DNA of 64,000 bases from Empedobacter falsenii (GCF_019308355.1 NZ_JAAGKM010000006.1:37298-101297), one strand, 5' to 3'; shown: positions 16,768 to 27,593, counted from the first letter of the stretch. Program-made: numbers and translations. Notes: generated by a model not told the origin, from the letters alone.

Positions 16768-19233
16768 TTATTCTTTGTAATAAACGCGTTTTATTCGTTG
16801 GGAAACCGAAGTCAAGACTTCATAAGGAATTGTTCCTAACCATTCGGTAACGTCAGCAATTGTTGGTGAATCACCAAAAATAGTCACTTCATCACCTTCT
16901 TTACATGGAATATCGGTAACATCAACCATCATCATATCCATACAAATGGTTCCGGTAATTGTAGCTAAATGTCCATTGATACCAACTTTTCCTATTCCAT
17001 AACCAAGCGAACGACGAATACCGTCTGCATAACCAACAGGTAATGTTGCAATTTTGGTATGACGCTCCGCTGTAAAACGACGACCATAACTTACAGTTTC
17101 GCCTTTTTCAATCTCAGAAATCTGAGAAATTACCGTTTTGAAACGCACAACAGGTTTCAAATATTTCTCCATAAAATCGGTATATTCAGAGTAGCCATAC
17201 ATCCCGATTCCTAAGCGAACCATGTCATATTGATGCTCTCCATATGCTACAATTCCAGGAGAATTTAACGCATGTTTGATTGGTTTTATGTTTAATGCAG
17301 TTGTAATTGCCGCATAACTGTTATCAAAACGATTCAATTGGTATCTTGCATAATCTTCCTCCTCAGGCATATCAGCAGTTGCTAAATGCGTGAAAATTGA
17401 ACGAACATAGACATGTGAATTATCTTTTAGAATGGCAATTAGCTCTTCGAAATCATCTTCATGAAAACCAAGACGATTCATACCTGTTTCCATTTTTAGG
17501 TGAATTGGATAAGGCGAAGAAATCTGTTTTTCTTGTAGTTTCTGAATAAATAGTTTCAAGACGCGCAAACTATAGATCTCCGGCTCCAACTGATAATCGA
17601 TAACCGTAGAATAACTACTTTGTTCCGGATTCATCACGATGATTGGAACGGTAATTCCAGCTTCGCGCAATTCTTTTCCTTCATCTGCAATCGCTACGCC
17701 CAAGAAATCGACACCGTTATTTTGTAAGGTATTTGCCACCTCAAAACTTCCCGTTCCATAACTGTTCGCTTTCACCATGCACATCAATTTTGTGGTAGGT
17801 TTTAGCAACGAACGGTACACATTTATATTCTCGATAAGGTGTTGTAAATTAATTTCGAGAACAGAATCGTTGGAACGTGTTTCTAATTCATTCGAGATTT
17901 TTTCTAATTTGAACGGACGAGCACCTTTTAATAAAATAGCTTCGTTGTCGACATTTTGATGTTTGAACTGTTCTAAGAATTCTTCAGTCGAATTAAATGA
18001 ACGAACATACGATTGAAACAAATTTTTGAACTGCGAAATTTTTTCACCAATCAAAACGATTTCATCAAAATGATAAGGATTCACTAAATCGGCAGCTTGT
18101 TGATATAAATCGTGGTCAGATAAGTTACTTTGTAAAATATCTGTCAACACTAACGATTTTTTGTCGCGTGGTTGTTGATTTAACACATTTAAACCAATTT
18201 TTAATGAATTTAGATCAGAATTGAAGGTATCATTAATTAAAATTGAATGATTAATCGCTTCTTTAATTTCCAAACGCATTTCGATTGGTAGAAGTTGACT
18301 AAATTCGTTTTTAAGTTGTTTATAATCAATATTTAAACTAATTAAAGTTGTTAAGCAAATTAAACTATTTTTAATCGAAGCATCATCGATAAAAGGAATC
18401 GAATAGGTGAATTCTTCTTGATTATGTAAAATAGAAATTTGTGTATTAGTTTGATTACTTTGTATTTGCTTGATTTGTACAGTGGCAGAATTGGAGTAAC
18501 CATATGTATATTTATCTATTTGTGCTAAATGAGCGTTTTCAAGAATAGCTTGATGTACTTTTTCATTTTCGATATTGAAAACTAATTTATCAACATGAGA
18601 AAATAGTTTCAGTTTTTCTTGAATCAATTCATCTTGATTTTTGAAATTCTCTAAATGCGCTTCTCCGATTTTTGTCAACACACCAATTGTAGGTTGAATA
18701 ATTTCTTCGAGATTTTGCATTTCATTTGGCATCGAAATTCCAGCTTCGAAAATACCCAAATCGTTTTTCTCTTCCATTTGCAAAACAGAAAGTGCTGCTC
18801 CGAATTGAGAATTGTAACTTTTTGGACTACGAACAATCGAGAATTTTTTCCATAACAATTGATTCAACCATTCTTTAACAATCGTTTTTCCATTGGAACC
18901 GGTAATTCCGATCACAGGAAAATGAAATTGTTTGCGATGAATTTTTGCCCAATTTTGTAAAGCAAGTAGTGGATTTTCGACCTCGATAAAATTTGCATGA
19001 GGCAAATTTGTCAACGCTTTTTCCACGACAAAATTTCGAATTCCTCTTTGATAAGCGTCTTGCAAATACAAATGCCCGTCTTTTTGGTTTCCGTGAAAAG
19101 CAAAGAAAATTCCGTGAGTTGGATTGACAATCATGCGCGAATCAAAGAAAATTTGATCGATGATTTCGTCTCCATTTCCAATCAAAGTACCGTTGATGAT
19201 ACTTGCAATTTGATTTAGATTATAAGTTTTCAA
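16768..19233 (-). CDS. Bifunctional MurF ligase / alanine racemase fusion
   Basis: About 821 residues. The N-terminal half is UDP-MurNAc-tripeptide:D-Ala-D-Ala ligase: GITGSNGKT is the ATP loop, and [11 protein letters not shown] and GISMPNEM follow. The C-terminal half (from about residue 450) is a PLP-dependent alanine racemase with [12 protein letters not shown] carrying the PLP lysine, [17 protein letters not shown] and SYGRRF. The two steps supply and attach D-Ala for peptidoglycan. This fusion is standard in Bacteroidota. No ATG exists near the expected N-terminus; a TTG at 19233 gives [10 protein letters not shown], matching the family start, while a TTG at 19266 would add 11 residues. 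The gene overlaps the end of tdk. Confidence 0.93.
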   Translation of the reverse strand: MKTYNLNQIASIINGTLIGNGDEIIDQIFFDSRMIVNPTHGIFFAFHGNQKDGHLYLQDAYQRGIRNFVVEKALTNLPHANFIEVENPLLALQNWAKIHRKQFHFPVIGITGSNGKTIVKEWLNQLLWKKFSIVRSPKSYNSQFGAALSVLQMEEKNDLGIFEAGISMPNEMQNLEEIIQPTIGVLTKIGEAHLENFKNQDELIQEKLKLFSHVDKLVFNIENEKVHQAILENAHLAQIDKYTYGYSNSATVQIKQIQSNQTNTQISILHNQEEFTYSIPFIDDASIKNSLICLTTLISLNIDYKQLKNEFSQLLPIEMRLEIKEAINHSILINDTFNSDLNSLKIGLNVLNQQPRDKKSLVLTDILQSNLSDHDLYQQAADLVNPYHFDEIVLIGEKISQFKNLFQSYVRSFNSTEEFLEQFKHQNVDNEAILLKGARPFKLEKISNELETRSNDSVLEINLQHLIENINVYRSLLKPTTKLMCMVKANSYGTGSFEVANTLQNNGVDFLGVAIADEGKELREAGITVPIIVMNPEQSSYSTVIDYQLEPEIYSLRVLKLFIQKLQEKQISSPYPIHLKMETGMNRLGFHEDDFEELIAILKDNSHVYVRSIFTHLATADMPEEEDYARYQLNRFDNSYAAITTALNIKPIKHALNSPGIVAYGEHQYDMVRLGIGMYGYSEYTDFMEKYLKPVVRFKTVISQISEIEKGETVSYGRRFTAERHTKIATLPVGYADGIRRSLGYGIGKVGINGHLATITGTICMDMMMVDVTDIPCKEGDEVTIFGDSPTIADVTEWLGTIPYEVLTSVSQRIKRVYYKE

Positions 19234-19816
19234 CTTTGTGTTTGTTATGTTCTTCCCAGAAAGCAACTCGGCTTAATGGTTCGTATTCTAGTACTTCGCC
19301 AAGCTCTACAAGGCGATCACTGTCAATTTTTCGGTGCGAATAATTGGCTAAATTTCCTGTACGAACGCAGATTGCATGCACTTTTGTTACATACTCGGCA
19401 GTCGCCATTAAATTGGGCATTGGACCAAAAGGACGACCTTTGAAATCCATATCCAAACCAGCAACAATAACGCGTTTGCCTTCATTCGCCAATTGATTGG
19501 CTACGTCTACAATACCGTCATCAAAAAATTGTGCCTCATCAATTCCTACCACATCGCAATCATCAGCCAATAATAAAATTGCTGAAGAATATTCAACCGG
19601 CGTTGATGTAATAGAATTTTGATTGTGCGAAACGACTTCTCGGTCAGCATAACGCGTATCTACCGTAGGTTTGAAGATTTCGACACGTTGCTTGGCAAAT
19701 TCGGCACGTTTTAGACGGCGTATAAGTTCTTCGGTTTTACCAGAAAACATTGAGCCACAGATGACTTCTATCCATCCACTTTTTTTGTTATGATTAAAGG
19801 TATTTTCGAGGAACAT
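19220..19816 (-). CDS. tdk: Thymidine kinase (type II)
   Basis: 198 residues. [14 protein letters not shown] (about 21-34) is the P-loop. [11 protein letters not shown] contains the catalytic acidic residue, and [15 protein letters not shown] and the later [16 protein letters not shown] segment are lasso and zinc-site regions. It phosphorylates thymidine to dTMP with ATP in the salvage pathway. Only one cysteine of the usual zinc cluster is obvious (HAICVRTG), so metal binding may be reduced, as in some other members. It heads the murF-alr transcript and has its own TAAATTTG promoter element. Confidence 0.92.
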   Translation of the reverse strand: MFLENTFNHNKKSGWIEVICGSMFSGKTEELIRRLKRAEFAKQRVEIFKPTVDTRYADREVVSHNQNSITSTPVEYSSAILLLADDCDVVGIDEAQFFDDGIVDVANQLANEGKRVIVAGLDMDFKGRPFGPMPNLMATAEYVTKVHAICVRTGNLANYSHRKIDSDRLVELGEVLEYEPLSRVAFWEEHNKHKVENL

Positions 19817-19847
19817 AGTTCAAATAATTTAGATTAAAATATGAGAA

Positions 19848-19855
19848 CAAATTTA
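19848..19855 (-). promoter_or_regulatory. -7 promoter element of tdk
   Basis: On the minus strand TAAATTTG, an exact TAnnTTTG match 31 bases upstream of the tdk ATG. Confidence 0.55.
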
Positions 19856-19963
19856 CGGAATAAATTAGTTGGGAAATGTAAAAAATATAAATAAAGCTGA
19901 TTGTATAACAAATGGAAAAGTTTTGCGTTTTATCAACAAAACAATCCAATTATTGTATTAAGT

Positions 19964-20530
19964 ATGAAAAAAATTTTATTAAGCACTTTATTAATTTCTT
20001 TGTTTTTAACATTATCTTCTTGTGGTGACAAAAAAGGAGGAAGAAATGATTTGTCAGAAACTGAAGAAGTAGAAAAAGATTCGACAAAAGGTTTAGTAGT
20101 AACATTAGAAGGGGTATTTCCTACAAATGATACTTATCAATTGTTTTATTCTAATTCTGATCAATTTGATGAGAAAAAATCTCTTCATATTCCAGTTTTT
20201 GGTCAACAAGTGTTACAGAAAATTGTTTTTGAAATTCCAGATGGAGCAAAACCAAGTTTTATTCGCATTGATTTAGGATCAAATCCAGCACAAACTTCAG
20301 CTACTATTAAAGAAGTTAATTTTAGATTTAATGAAAATGAATTTAAAATAGAGAATAAAGATGTAGTTGGAAAGTTCTTTGCTAATAACCCAAGTATTGA
20401 ATATAATCCAGTTACTTTATCATTTAATTTAAAAATAGATCAGAACAATGTTTATGATCCGTTCATCATTAGTAATGATGAATTAAAAAAATCTTTAAAT
20501 AAATTATATAGTTCAGAATCTGCTAAATAA
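19964..20530 (+). CDS. Lipoprotein of unknown function, 188 aa
   Basis: 188 residues from the ATG at 19964. Upstream codons extend to 19901 but precede a proper type II signal peptide (MKKILLSTLL to LSSC), so the inner ATG is preferred. Cys20 is followed by GDKKGG and an acidic linker, then a beta-rich domain (VVTLEGVFPTNDTYQLFYS onward). That region might form a carbohydrate-recognition-like sandwich, but no family is recognised. It ends 17 bases before the initiating sugar transferase gene, so it is probably co-transcribed with polysaccharide synthesis and may act at the outer membrane. Confidence 0.65.
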   Translation: MKKILLSTLLISLFLTLSSCGDKKGGRNDLSETEEVEKDSTKGLVVTLEGVFPTNDTYQLFYSNSDQFDEKKSLHIPVFGQQVLQKIVFEIPDGAKPSFIRIDLGSNPAQTSATIKEVNFRFNENEFKIENKDVVGKFFANNPSIEYNPVTLSFNLKIDQNNVYDPFIISNDELKKSLNKLYSSESAK

Positions 20531-20547
20531 TTTAAAATAAAGATACT

Positions 20548-21981
20548 ATGTATAGAAAAAGAAACTGGTTTTTGTATTTTGTACCACAAATGTTTGATTT
20601 CATTTGTGTAATCAGTTTTTTTCTCATATTTGTTCGGCTTCAGTATATATATTTTTACCCCAAAGAGCATCTTCCTTTGATGCATATACCTTCTTATATA
20701 GAAGTTTTTGAAGCACATTACAAAGCATTGATATTATTATTAATTTCGTGGTTTGTTATTGCTCAAAACATAAAATTATATGAAGACTCTAGGAAAACGA
20801 AACTAATCAAAAATATAAAAAGAGTTTTTCTTCAATTGATTTATTTTTCAATCATTTTATTTGCAATTTCTGGATTGAAAGAGTATGATCTGATGTCATT
20901 TTACTTGGGATTAATTTACATTTCAATACTCTTAGTTTTAATGATTAGTTTTCGATTGTTTATGTTTTTTTATAAACGATCTAGACATAAATCTGGTGAA
21001 GATTTGATGAATATTTTGATTGTTGATGAGAATATTAATACTAAAAAATTTGTCGAAATTATTGAATTAAGAAAAGAGCTTGGATTTAAACTTTCGGGTA
21101 ATTTTTCTTACGGAACTAAATTTTATTTGAAAAATGATAGACTTTTCTATGATAATGAAGATGTAGAAGATTTTATTGTAGAAAATGATATTCATCAAAT
21201 TTTTATTTCTCAATTTGGTACAATTGATAAAAATGTTTACCGTAAAATATCAATTTTAGCAGAACAAAATCATATTGAGTTAAACTATATTCCATATTCT
21301 ATTTATAATAATTTTACAAATTTGAAAATAGACTATATTGATACATTACCGATATTAGAAGTAAAGAGATTTCCATTGGATTTATCATATAATCAATTTG
21401 TTAAATTTTGTTTTGATAAAGTTTTTGCATTATTTATCTGTATATTTATTTTGAGTTGGTTAATACCGGTTATTTCCATTTTTGTTTTATTGGATTCTAA
21501 AGGACCTATATTTTTTATACAGAAAAGAAATGGACTAAATGGGAATGAATTTGATTGTATTAAGTTTAGGACAATGCGTCAATCTAAATTAAATTCTATA
21601 AAAGCGACTGTTCGTAATGATGCTAGAATTACGAAGGTAGGTTCTTTTCTTAGAAAAACTTCTTTAGATGAAATGCCACAATTTATAAATGTATTATTAG
21701 GTGATATGTCTATTGTTGGCCCTCGCCCTCATATGATTTCTCAAGATAGTTATTATAAAGAAATTATAGAAAAATATAACTTGAGACATTATGTAAAACC
21801 AGGTATTACAGGTCTTTCTCAAGTAAAAGGTTATCGAGGAGCTATTGATTCTGATGAGGACATGGAAAAACGTATTAGAACAGATGTATATTACGTGCGC
21901 AATTGGTCGTATTTATTAGATATACAAATTATTTATCAAACCATTATGTTAGTGATAAAAGGAGACGAAAACGCAATTTAA
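20548..21981 (+). CDS. Polyprenyl-phosphate sugar phosphotransferase (WcaJ/WbaP type)
   Basis: 477 residues. Four or five N-terminal membrane segments are followed by a soluble CoA-binding-like domain, a further hydrophobic hairpin (about residues 293-318), and the bacterial sugar transferase domain. IFFIQKRNGLNGNEFDCIKFRTMR, LRKTSLDEMPQF and MSIVGPRPHM are diagnostic. It transfers a sugar-1-phosphate, usually glucose or galactose, from a UDP-sugar to undecaprenyl phosphate and so starts the repeat unit. It is the first enzyme of the polysaccharide locus that runs to about 29.8 kb, though on the opposite strand from most of it. Confidence 0.9.
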   Translation: MYRKRNWFLYFVPQMFDFICVISFFLIFVRLQYIYFYPKEHLPLMHIPSYIEVFEAHYKALILLLISWFVIAQNIKLYEDSRKTKLIKNIKRVFLQLIYFSIILFAISGLKEYDLMSFYLGLIYISILLVLMISFRLFMFFYKRSRHKSGEDLMNILIVDENINTKKFVEIIELRKELGFKLSGNFSYGTKFYLKNDRLFYDNEDVEDFIVENDIHQIFISQFGTIDKNVYRKISILAEQNHIELNYIPYSIYNNFTNLKIDYIDTLPILEVKRFPLDLSYNQFVKFCFDKVFALFICIFILSWLIPVISIFVLLDSKGPIFFIQKRNGLNGNEFDCIKFRTMRQSKLNSIKATVRNDARITKVGSFLRKTSLDEMPQFINVLLGDMSIVGPRPHMISQDSYYKEIIEKYNLRHYVKPGITGLSQVKGYRGAIDSDEDMEKRIRTDVYYVRNWSYLLDIQIIYQTIMLVIKGDENAI

Positions 21982-21989
21982 AATAAACA

Positions 21990-22026
21990 AAAATCACTCA
22001 AATTTGGATTGAAGTGATTTTTTTAT
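21990..22026. terminator. Terminator between convergent polysaccharide genes
   Basis: AAAATCACT pairs with AGTGATTTT around a 14-base loop, followed by T-rich sequence. It overlaps the stop codon region of the leftward ligase gene, whose last codon is in the left arm. Confidence 0.6.
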
Positions 22027-23293
22027 TTTGATTCGTTCTGTGAAAAATACAATACAATAATATGAAAAATACAATACCTCTTTGTCTATGAAATAGAGAT
22101 TCTGTAAACATAATTGAGGTTGTTAGAATCGCATAAAATAGAAAGACAAAATCATTATATTTTAACGCTTTTATCCAATTGTAACTAACCATCAGCATTA
22201 ATAATATCAATCCAAAAATACCCAATTCTGCAAAAGATTGTATGTATTGGTTATGAAAATTTAATGTACCATAATAGTCAACTAAATGATTTTCTTGTTG
22301 TTTTTGTACAATTTTACCCTGTCCAGCAGAAGCTCCAAAACCTTTCCAAAATATAGGGTATTCATTCAAAAACTCTTTGAATAATCGAGCTTGATACAAT
22401 CGAAAAGCAGTTCCATTAAAATAATATTCTGGTCCAAAATCTTTTTGTTCCCAAGCATTTTTTAGAGAAACATTAATAATTCCATTTTCAAGTGTTTCAT
22501 TTTGAGTTGTATTTTGAATTTCTAAATCAAATCGTTCTTTTATTTTAGAACTCAATGGAATCATTAATAAGATAAATGCACCACTAATAATGATGATGTT
22601 TTTCTTTTTGAAGATAGATTTTGTATAGAAGAAACTAAGCAAAGTAGCTAACAATGTAATGACAATTACATTTTTAGATGACAATAAAATTAAGAAAGAA
22701 AAGAGTAAAATTACACTAACAATATCATACCATTTTTTATTTTTTTTGATAAATAGATTGATGAATGCAAAGGAGATAAACAATGATATATAAATGGCAT
22801 TTACCTCTAATGTGACTAAATCGTGGTAAAAAAAATGATGTGATTCTCCGGTTATAATAAATCGATAAAATGCTCTACATAGATAAAAAATAGTGGCAAT
22901 GACCATTAAATAGCTATAATTATTAAAAATTGTTTCCCTTTTTGTACGATTAAATTTTGGTAAAAAAGAAAATAGGAGAGGCAATGCAATAAAGAAAAGT
23001 CCTTTCGAGAGATACTTAATTGTTTCTTTAATCTCTATTGTCCATATTAATGATATTACACAAAGTAAATAATATAAAACAGGAATTAACAAGGCAAAAG
23101 AAAATTTGAAATAAAGCTGTTTATAATTTAATAGCGTTAGTACAAAGAACAAACCGAATGTAATATTAATAAATGCAAATGGTAAAGGCAATGAAGCTAA
23201 TAGTAATGAAATACTTATTGTATGTAAAAAGCTTATGTTGGAAGAGTATTTATTTATTATTGATAACATTTGCGATATGCTATATTTTGACAT
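21998..23293 (-). CDS. O-antigen ligase/polymerase family membrane protein
   Basis: 431 residues with about ten to twelve hydrophobic segments and one larger loop (about residues 255-345). The loop contains GFGASAGQGKIV and LNFHNQYIQSFAELGIFG, the H-N-x-Y pattern of the Wzy_C/WaaL family. Members either ligate completed polysaccharide to lipid A core or polymerise repeat units in the periplasm. A second protein of the same broad family is at 25533-26786, so one is probably the ligase and the other the polymerase. This one lies at the end of the operon, one base after the GT4 gene. Confidence 0.8.
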   Translation of the reverse strand: MSKYSISQMLSIINKYSSNISFLHTISISLLLASLPLPFAFINITFGLFFVLTLLNYKQLYFKFSFALLIPVLYYLLCVISLIWTIEIKETIKYLSKGLFFIALPLLFSFLPKFNRTKRETIFNNYSYLMVIATIFYLCRAFYRFIITGESHHFFYHDLVTLEVNAIYISLFISFAFINLFIKKNKKWYDIVSVILLFSFLILLSSKNVIVITLLATLLSFFYTKSIFKKKNIIIISGAFILLMIPLSSKIKERFDLEIQNTTQNETLENGIINVSLKNAWEQKDFGPEYYFNGTAFRLYQARLFKEFLNEYPIFWKGFGASAGQGKIVQKQQENHLVDYYGTLNFHNQYIQSFAELGIFGLILLMLMVSYNWIKALKYNDFVFLFYAILTTSIMFTESLFHRQRGIVFFILLYCIFHRTNQNKKITSIQI

Positions 23294-24379
23294 TTATTCA
23301 ACTTCTTTAAGTAAATTATAATATTTCTGATTAATAATATTCCAACTAAATTCTGTAGAAATTGCTGTTCTATTTTGATTAATTTTTTCCAATTCATTTT
23401 TCTTTTCTAAATTGTTATATAATTCTTTTACATGATTTGCATTAGAAAAGTAAAATGCATTTTCTTTTAGAACACCTTTGTTAAATTCGTTATCATTTGC
23501 ACAAATTAGACAATTAGAAGCCATGGCTTCTAACAGAGATGGATTTGTCCCTCCTACAGAATGTCCATGAAAATATAAACGTGAATAATAACGAATATTG
23601 TTTAATTCATCAAAATTATAAATTCCTCCTGTAAAAATAATGTTAGAAAAGGCTTTATACTTTTCTTTCAAGAATTCTCCGTAAGGTGTTTCATGCTTTC
23701 CAATAACTAAAAAAGTTTCTTTTTTTGAAGAAGAAGTTACTCCATCAAGAATCATTTCAAGATTATTTTCAGGCTCAAATCGTGCAATTAAAAGACTGTA
23801 TTTTTCTTTTTCGATGTTATATTTTTTTAGAATAGCTTCATCTGGATTTGTAAAGTTATCTGCACCATAAGCAATATAAGTAGAACTTTTATTGTACTTA
23901 TTTTTCAGATACGTTTGTATACCTAAAGAATCTGCTATTAAATGATCAGAATGTATAGCGCCTAATTTTTCAGCATATTTTAAGAAATTTTGAACTTTTT
24001 TCGAATATTTACTTCGCTTCCATTCTAAACCATCCATATTGGTTACAATTTTCGCTTTTTTAGGCATTAACCACCACCAAATAGTACTACTTGTATAACC
24101 TAACTGTAAAATAATATCAAAACTTCGTTTACGAGCGTCTAAAATACAATTCAAATCATATATAAACTGTCCTGCTGTTCCCATTTTATCTTCAGGATCT
24201 TTGCAGTGAATTAATTTAACTCCGTTAAAAGTATTTTTTTTATACGGGTGTAAAGAAGAGTTGTAAACATAAACATCTTCTCCTTGATTGGCTAAATAAA
24301 CAGCAAAAAATTCTGCAAATTGTTCAAATCCACCGTGATAATTTGGAATTCCTCTTGTTCCTAAAATGGCAATTTTCAT
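23294..24379 (-). CDS. Glycosyltransferase family 4 with DUF1972 N-terminal domain
   Basis: 361 residues. MKIAILGTRGIPNYHGGFEQFAE is the signature start of DUF1972 proteins. The GT-B C-terminal half shows LIARFEPENN, GGIYNFDEL and YFHGHSVGGTNPSLLEAMAS with the donor-binding glutamate. Relatives add rhamnose or similar sugars to lipid-linked intermediates at the cytoplasmic face. It is adjacent to the ligase/polymerase gene. The sugar cannot be told. No promoter is obvious in the 101-base gap to the divergent GT gene. Confidence 0.85.
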   Translation of the reverse strand: MKIAILGTRGIPNYHGGFEQFAEFFAVYLANQGEDVYVYNSSLHPYKKNTFNGVKLIHCKDPEDKMGTAGQFIYDLNCILDARKRSFDIILQLGYTSSTIWWWLMPKKAKIVTNMDGLEWKRSKYSKKVQNFLKYAEKLGAIHSDHLIADSLGIQTYLKNKYNKSSTYIAYGADNFTNPDEAILKKYNIEKEKYSLLIARFEPENNLEMILDGVTSSSKKETFLVIGKHETPYGEFLKEKYKAFSNIIFTGGIYNFDELNNIRYYSRLYFHGHSVGGTNPSLLEAMASNCLICANDNEFNKGVLKENAFYFSNANHVKELYNNLEKKNELEKINQNRTAISTEFSWNIINQKYYNLLKEVE

Positions 24380-24480
24380 AAATGATGTATATTCGAATCT
24401 AAAATATTCTAAATTCTTTATAATAAACGTATTTGAAAATAGTTTATTGAAAGAAGTAGTACTTTTATTGAAATTTATTT

Positions 24481-25581
24481 ATGAAAATATTTGTTGACGC
24501 CTATTTGTTGAATAAAGAATACCAAGGAACAAGGACATATATTGTAGAGCTTTACAAAGAGGTAGCTAAAAAAAGAAAGGATATTCTGATAACTTTTGGA
24601 GTTATAGATGTTACACCTGAGATTGAAAATGAGTTTGCAGAATTTGACAATATATTTTTATACAAATTTGAAGAAAAAAATCGATGGAAAAGAATGTTTG
24701 GAGAATTACCGAAACTATCTTTATCATATGATTATATGCATTTTCAATACATCATACCATTTAGAAAGTTGAATAAAAACTGTCGATATATCAACACAAT
24801 TCATGATATTCTTTTTATAGATTATCCAAATCAATTTCCTTTATTGTATAGAATTTCAAGAACAATTTTATTTAAATGGAGTGCAAAAAAAACAGATATT
24901 TTATTGACGGTTTCTAATTATTCTAAAAGACAAATTGCTAAACATTTTCATTTATCAGAACAGAAAATTTTTGTTACAACAAATGGCGTAAACGAAAAAT
25001 TTTTAGAAAATTATGATAAAACTAATATAGAAGATAAAATTTCAAAAAAATATGGATTGAAAAATTTTATCTTGTATGTGAGTAGAGTAGAACCACGTAA
25101 AAATCAACTACAACTGTTGCAATTGTTTTCTAATAACCCATCTATTTACGAAAATTTTACAATAGTGTTTGTTGGAAAAAAATCATTAGAATCTAATTCT
25201 TTAGATGAATATTATGATAAAATCCCTGAAGAAATAAAAAATAAGGTGGTTTACATTGAACAAATTCCGCAAGAAGATTTGATTGATTTTTACAGAAGCG
25301 CCTCTTTCTTTATTTATCCATCTCTTTATGAGGGGTTTGGTATTCCACCAATAGAAGCTGCAGCTGCAAAAATTCCTGTTTTGTGTAATAACATGACCGC
25401 TATGAATGATTTTACCTTTTTTAAACCATATTTAATCAATTTTGAAGACAAAAATATTCAACAATGCTTTGATGATTTCATTTTGAATAATCAATCAAAT
25501 GTAGAAAAAATAAAATCTGAAATAGAAGTCAATTATGCTTGGTCAACTTCTGCAGATGACTTTTTATTTGCATTAAAATAG
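24481..25581 (+). CDS. Glycosyltransferase family 4 (group 1)
   Basis: 366 residues. The N-terminal half lacks strong motifs except NTIHDILFIDYPNQFP, which is typical of mannosyltransferase-like GT4 enzymes. The C-terminal half has YVSRVEPRKNQLQLL, a conserved arginine/lysine donor site, and SLYEGFGIPPIEAAA with the E-x7-E type motif. It probably adds a hexose such as mannose to the growing repeat unit. It is the only gene in the 22-30 kb block on the plus strand and converges on the polymerase gene, overlapping its end by 49 bases. Confidence 0.85.
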   Translation: MKIFVDAYLLNKEYQGTRTYIVELYKEVAKKRKDILITFGVIDVTPEIENEFAEFDNIFLYKFEEKNRWKRMFGELPKLSLSYDYMHFQYIIPFRKLNKNCRYINTIHDILFIDYPNQFPLLYRISRTILFKWSAKKTDILLTVSNYSKRQIAKHFHLSEQKIFVTTNGVNEKFLENYDKTNIEDKISKKYGLKNFILYVSRVEPRKNQLQLLQLFSNNPSIYENFTIVFVGKKSLESNSLDEYYDKIPEEIKNKVVYIEQIPQEDLIDFYRSASFFIYPSLYEGFGIPPIEAAAAKIPVLCNNMTAMNDFTFFKPYLINFEDKNIQQCFDDFILNNQSNVEKIKSEIEVNYAWSTSADDFLFALK

Positions 25582-26786
25582 AAGAAAAGTAAACATCCTA
25601 AAATAATAATCATATTATCTTTTTGATTGTATATACCAGTTATTGTAAGTGTTGTAAAAAAATAAATAATAGCTAAAACAGAAATAAACTTTGCTTCGAA
25701 TGTGTTGTTTTTTTGAGCAACCCAATAAAGTCTGAAAATAAAAAATAAGTAAGCAATTAATGCAAAAACACCTAATTTGTAAAGGATAAATGTGTAGCCA
25801 TTATGCGTATGAGAAATATATTTCATTCCTTTTTTAGTACCATCTAAAGGAGCATGAAATTTGAGATTAACTAGAGAACCAAATCCATTACCAAAAATGA
25901 TAGTCTCAGGTTTACTTTCGATTAATTGTATTGATCTTAAGGCTTCGTAAGCACGCCAATGATCCCAAAGCTTTCGATGATCATCTATCCTAACTTTTGA
26001 TTGATAAATTTCGGACTGACTCATTTTAATTTTAAACAAAAAGCCGTCGAATCCTTTTGCATTTCTGTTAATAGGAGTATTATTTAGATAGTAAAATAAG
26101 CCTATAACTGAAAAGAATAATGCAATAATAACTGTAAGATTAAATTTGTTTAATCGAGTTAATCCTAATGCTCCTAGCGATACTAAAATAACTATAATGA
26201 ACATTAATCGGGAGAAATATAAAAAGATTGAAAAGCTTAGAATACAGAATATAATAATACTTAATAGCTTATTGTTAGTAAATGATTTTTTGAAAAAATA
26301 ATGATAAAATAGTAAGAAAACAAAGCTAAAACATTCAATAAAATTATCTCTTGTTATTTCTCTCATTGAAGAAACGCTTCTTAAATCAGATGTAATAAAA
26401 ACTATAGAGAAGTGAATTAAGGCACAAGCTACACCTAAGTAAATGATTACTTTAGCAAAATAAGAAGTATTATCAATTTTTCTTGCATATAAATATCCTA
26501 AGATTATTCCCAAAATTGGCTTAAGGAAGAAAATAAAATCTTTAATAATATCAATAAAAGAATAGTCATAGATTAAAGTACCAACAAAGCCCAATAAGAC
26601 AAAACTTAATAGAAATCCTATAATTTTTATGAATTTCGTATGTAATACAATTTTTTCTGTAATTATATATTGTATTAACAGAATAAGCTCTAAAACAAAG
26701 ATCATTTTATACGACCCAATATATAGTTGAATTAATATGAGTAATATAAGTAGAATAGAATAATATTTTTGTTTAGAAATCGTCAT
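25533..26786 (-). CDS. O-antigen polymerase (Wzy-like) membrane protein
   Basis: 417 residues with about eleven hydrophobic segments and a large periplasmic loop around residues 225-320. The loop contains IIFGNGFGSLVNL and KYISHTHNGYTFILYKLG, the H-x-H-N-x-Y arrangement of the Wzy_C family. It is flanked by flippase, GT2 and chain-length genes, so polymerase is the more likely role for this copy. Its 3' end overlaps the convergent GT4 gene by 49 bases. It starts one base into the GT2 stop, which suggests coupled translation. Confidence 0.8.
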   Translation of the reverse strand: MTISKQKYYSILLILLILIQLYIGSYKMIFVLELILLIQYIITEKIVLHTKFIKIIGFLLSFVLLGFVGTLIYDYSFIDIIKDFIFFLKPILGIILGYLYARKIDNTSYFAKVIIYLGVACALIHFSIVFITSDLRSVSSMREITRDNFIECFSFVFLLFYHYFFKKSFTNNKLLSIIIFCILSFSIFLYFSRLMFIIVILVSLGALGLTRLNKFNLTVIIALFFSVIGLFYYLNNTPINRNAKGFDGFLFKIKMSQSEIYQSKVRIDDHRKLWDHWRAYEALRSIQLIESKPETIIFGNGFGSLVNLKFHAPLDGTKKGMKYISHTHNGYTFILYKLGVFALIAYLFFIFRLYWVAQKNNTFEAKFISVLAIIYFFTTLTITGIYNQKDNMIIILGCLLFFYFNANKKSSAEVDQA

Positions 26787-27592
26787 TATTTAGAAATAAT
26801 TAATTTGATGTTTTTCACTAAACTGTTTATGGTTAAAGCTATAGAACAAAGTACGTAATTTAAACCATGAGTGTGTTTGGATAAATATGTACGATAGCCT
26901 TTAATAAGTAGAGGATTTTTTTTAGGATTAAATCCTACAAAATGGATGTATGCATATTGTGAAAAAAAATAATTTTGATAACCTTTTTCAGTTATTTTTT
27001 TACATAAATCTACATCCTCAACATACATAAAATAGTCTTTGTCAAATCCATTAACGTTTTCAAAGATTTCTTTTCTCATAAGCATAAATGAACCTCCATT
27101 CCAATCTACTTTATAATATGGATTAGTAAAGTTACCAGTTTGAAAATCACCTGAATAAGCTCCGTTTTTAATTTTGAAACAAGAATTGATATTTGGAAAC
27201 TTTCCTCCAGGAATTAAATATGATTTATTTTTATCCAACATGTTTATTCCGATAGCACCAGCTTTAGGATTACTTTTTACGAAATTAATTAGTTCAGAAA
27301 AATCATCTAAAATAATGGTGTCGTTATTTAGTAGAAGGATAGTATCTGCTTTAGCATGCTTAATCGCCTCATTATTTCCTAATCCAAAACCTAAATTTTT
27401 TTCAGATTTTATAGTAATAATTTCAGGAAATCTATTGTTTAGATATGCAATACTATCATCATTAGAATTGTTATCAAAAACAATAATTTCGTAATTAATA
27501 GAGGATATTTTATTTTGTATTGATTGGATACACTCTTCAAAATATTTTTTTCCATTGTAATTTACAATGATTATTGACAAATCTTTTTCCAT
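26786..27592 (-). CDS. Glycosyltransferase family 2 (rhamnosyltransferase-like)
   Basis: 268 residues from MEKDLSIIIVNYNG; upstream codons inside the flippase gene would add nine residues. IIIVNYNGKKYFEECI, the DNNSNDDS donor segment, LLLNNDTIIL (a DxD-like NND) and GGSFMLMRKEIFENVNGFDKDYFMYVEDVDLC are typical of WbbL-type GT2 enzymes, which use dTDP-rhamnose or related donors. The rfbB/rfbC genes at the other end of the window could supply that donor. It lies in an operon between flippase and polymerase genes with stop-start overlaps. Confidence 0.88.
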   Translation of the reverse strand: MEKDLSIIIVNYNGKKYFEECIQSIQNKISSINYEIIVFDNNSNDDSIAYLNNRFPEIITIKSEKNLGFGLGNNEAIKHAKADTILLLNNDTIILDDFSELINFVKSNPKAGAIGINMLDKNKSYLIPGGKFPNINSCFKIKNGAYSGDFQTGNFTNPYYKVDWNGGSFMLMRKEIFENVNGFDKDYFMYVEDVDLCKKITEKGYQNYFFSQYAYIHFVGFNPKKNPLLIKGYRTYLSKHTHGLNYVLCSIALTINSLVKNIKLIISK

Positions 27593-27593
27593 T

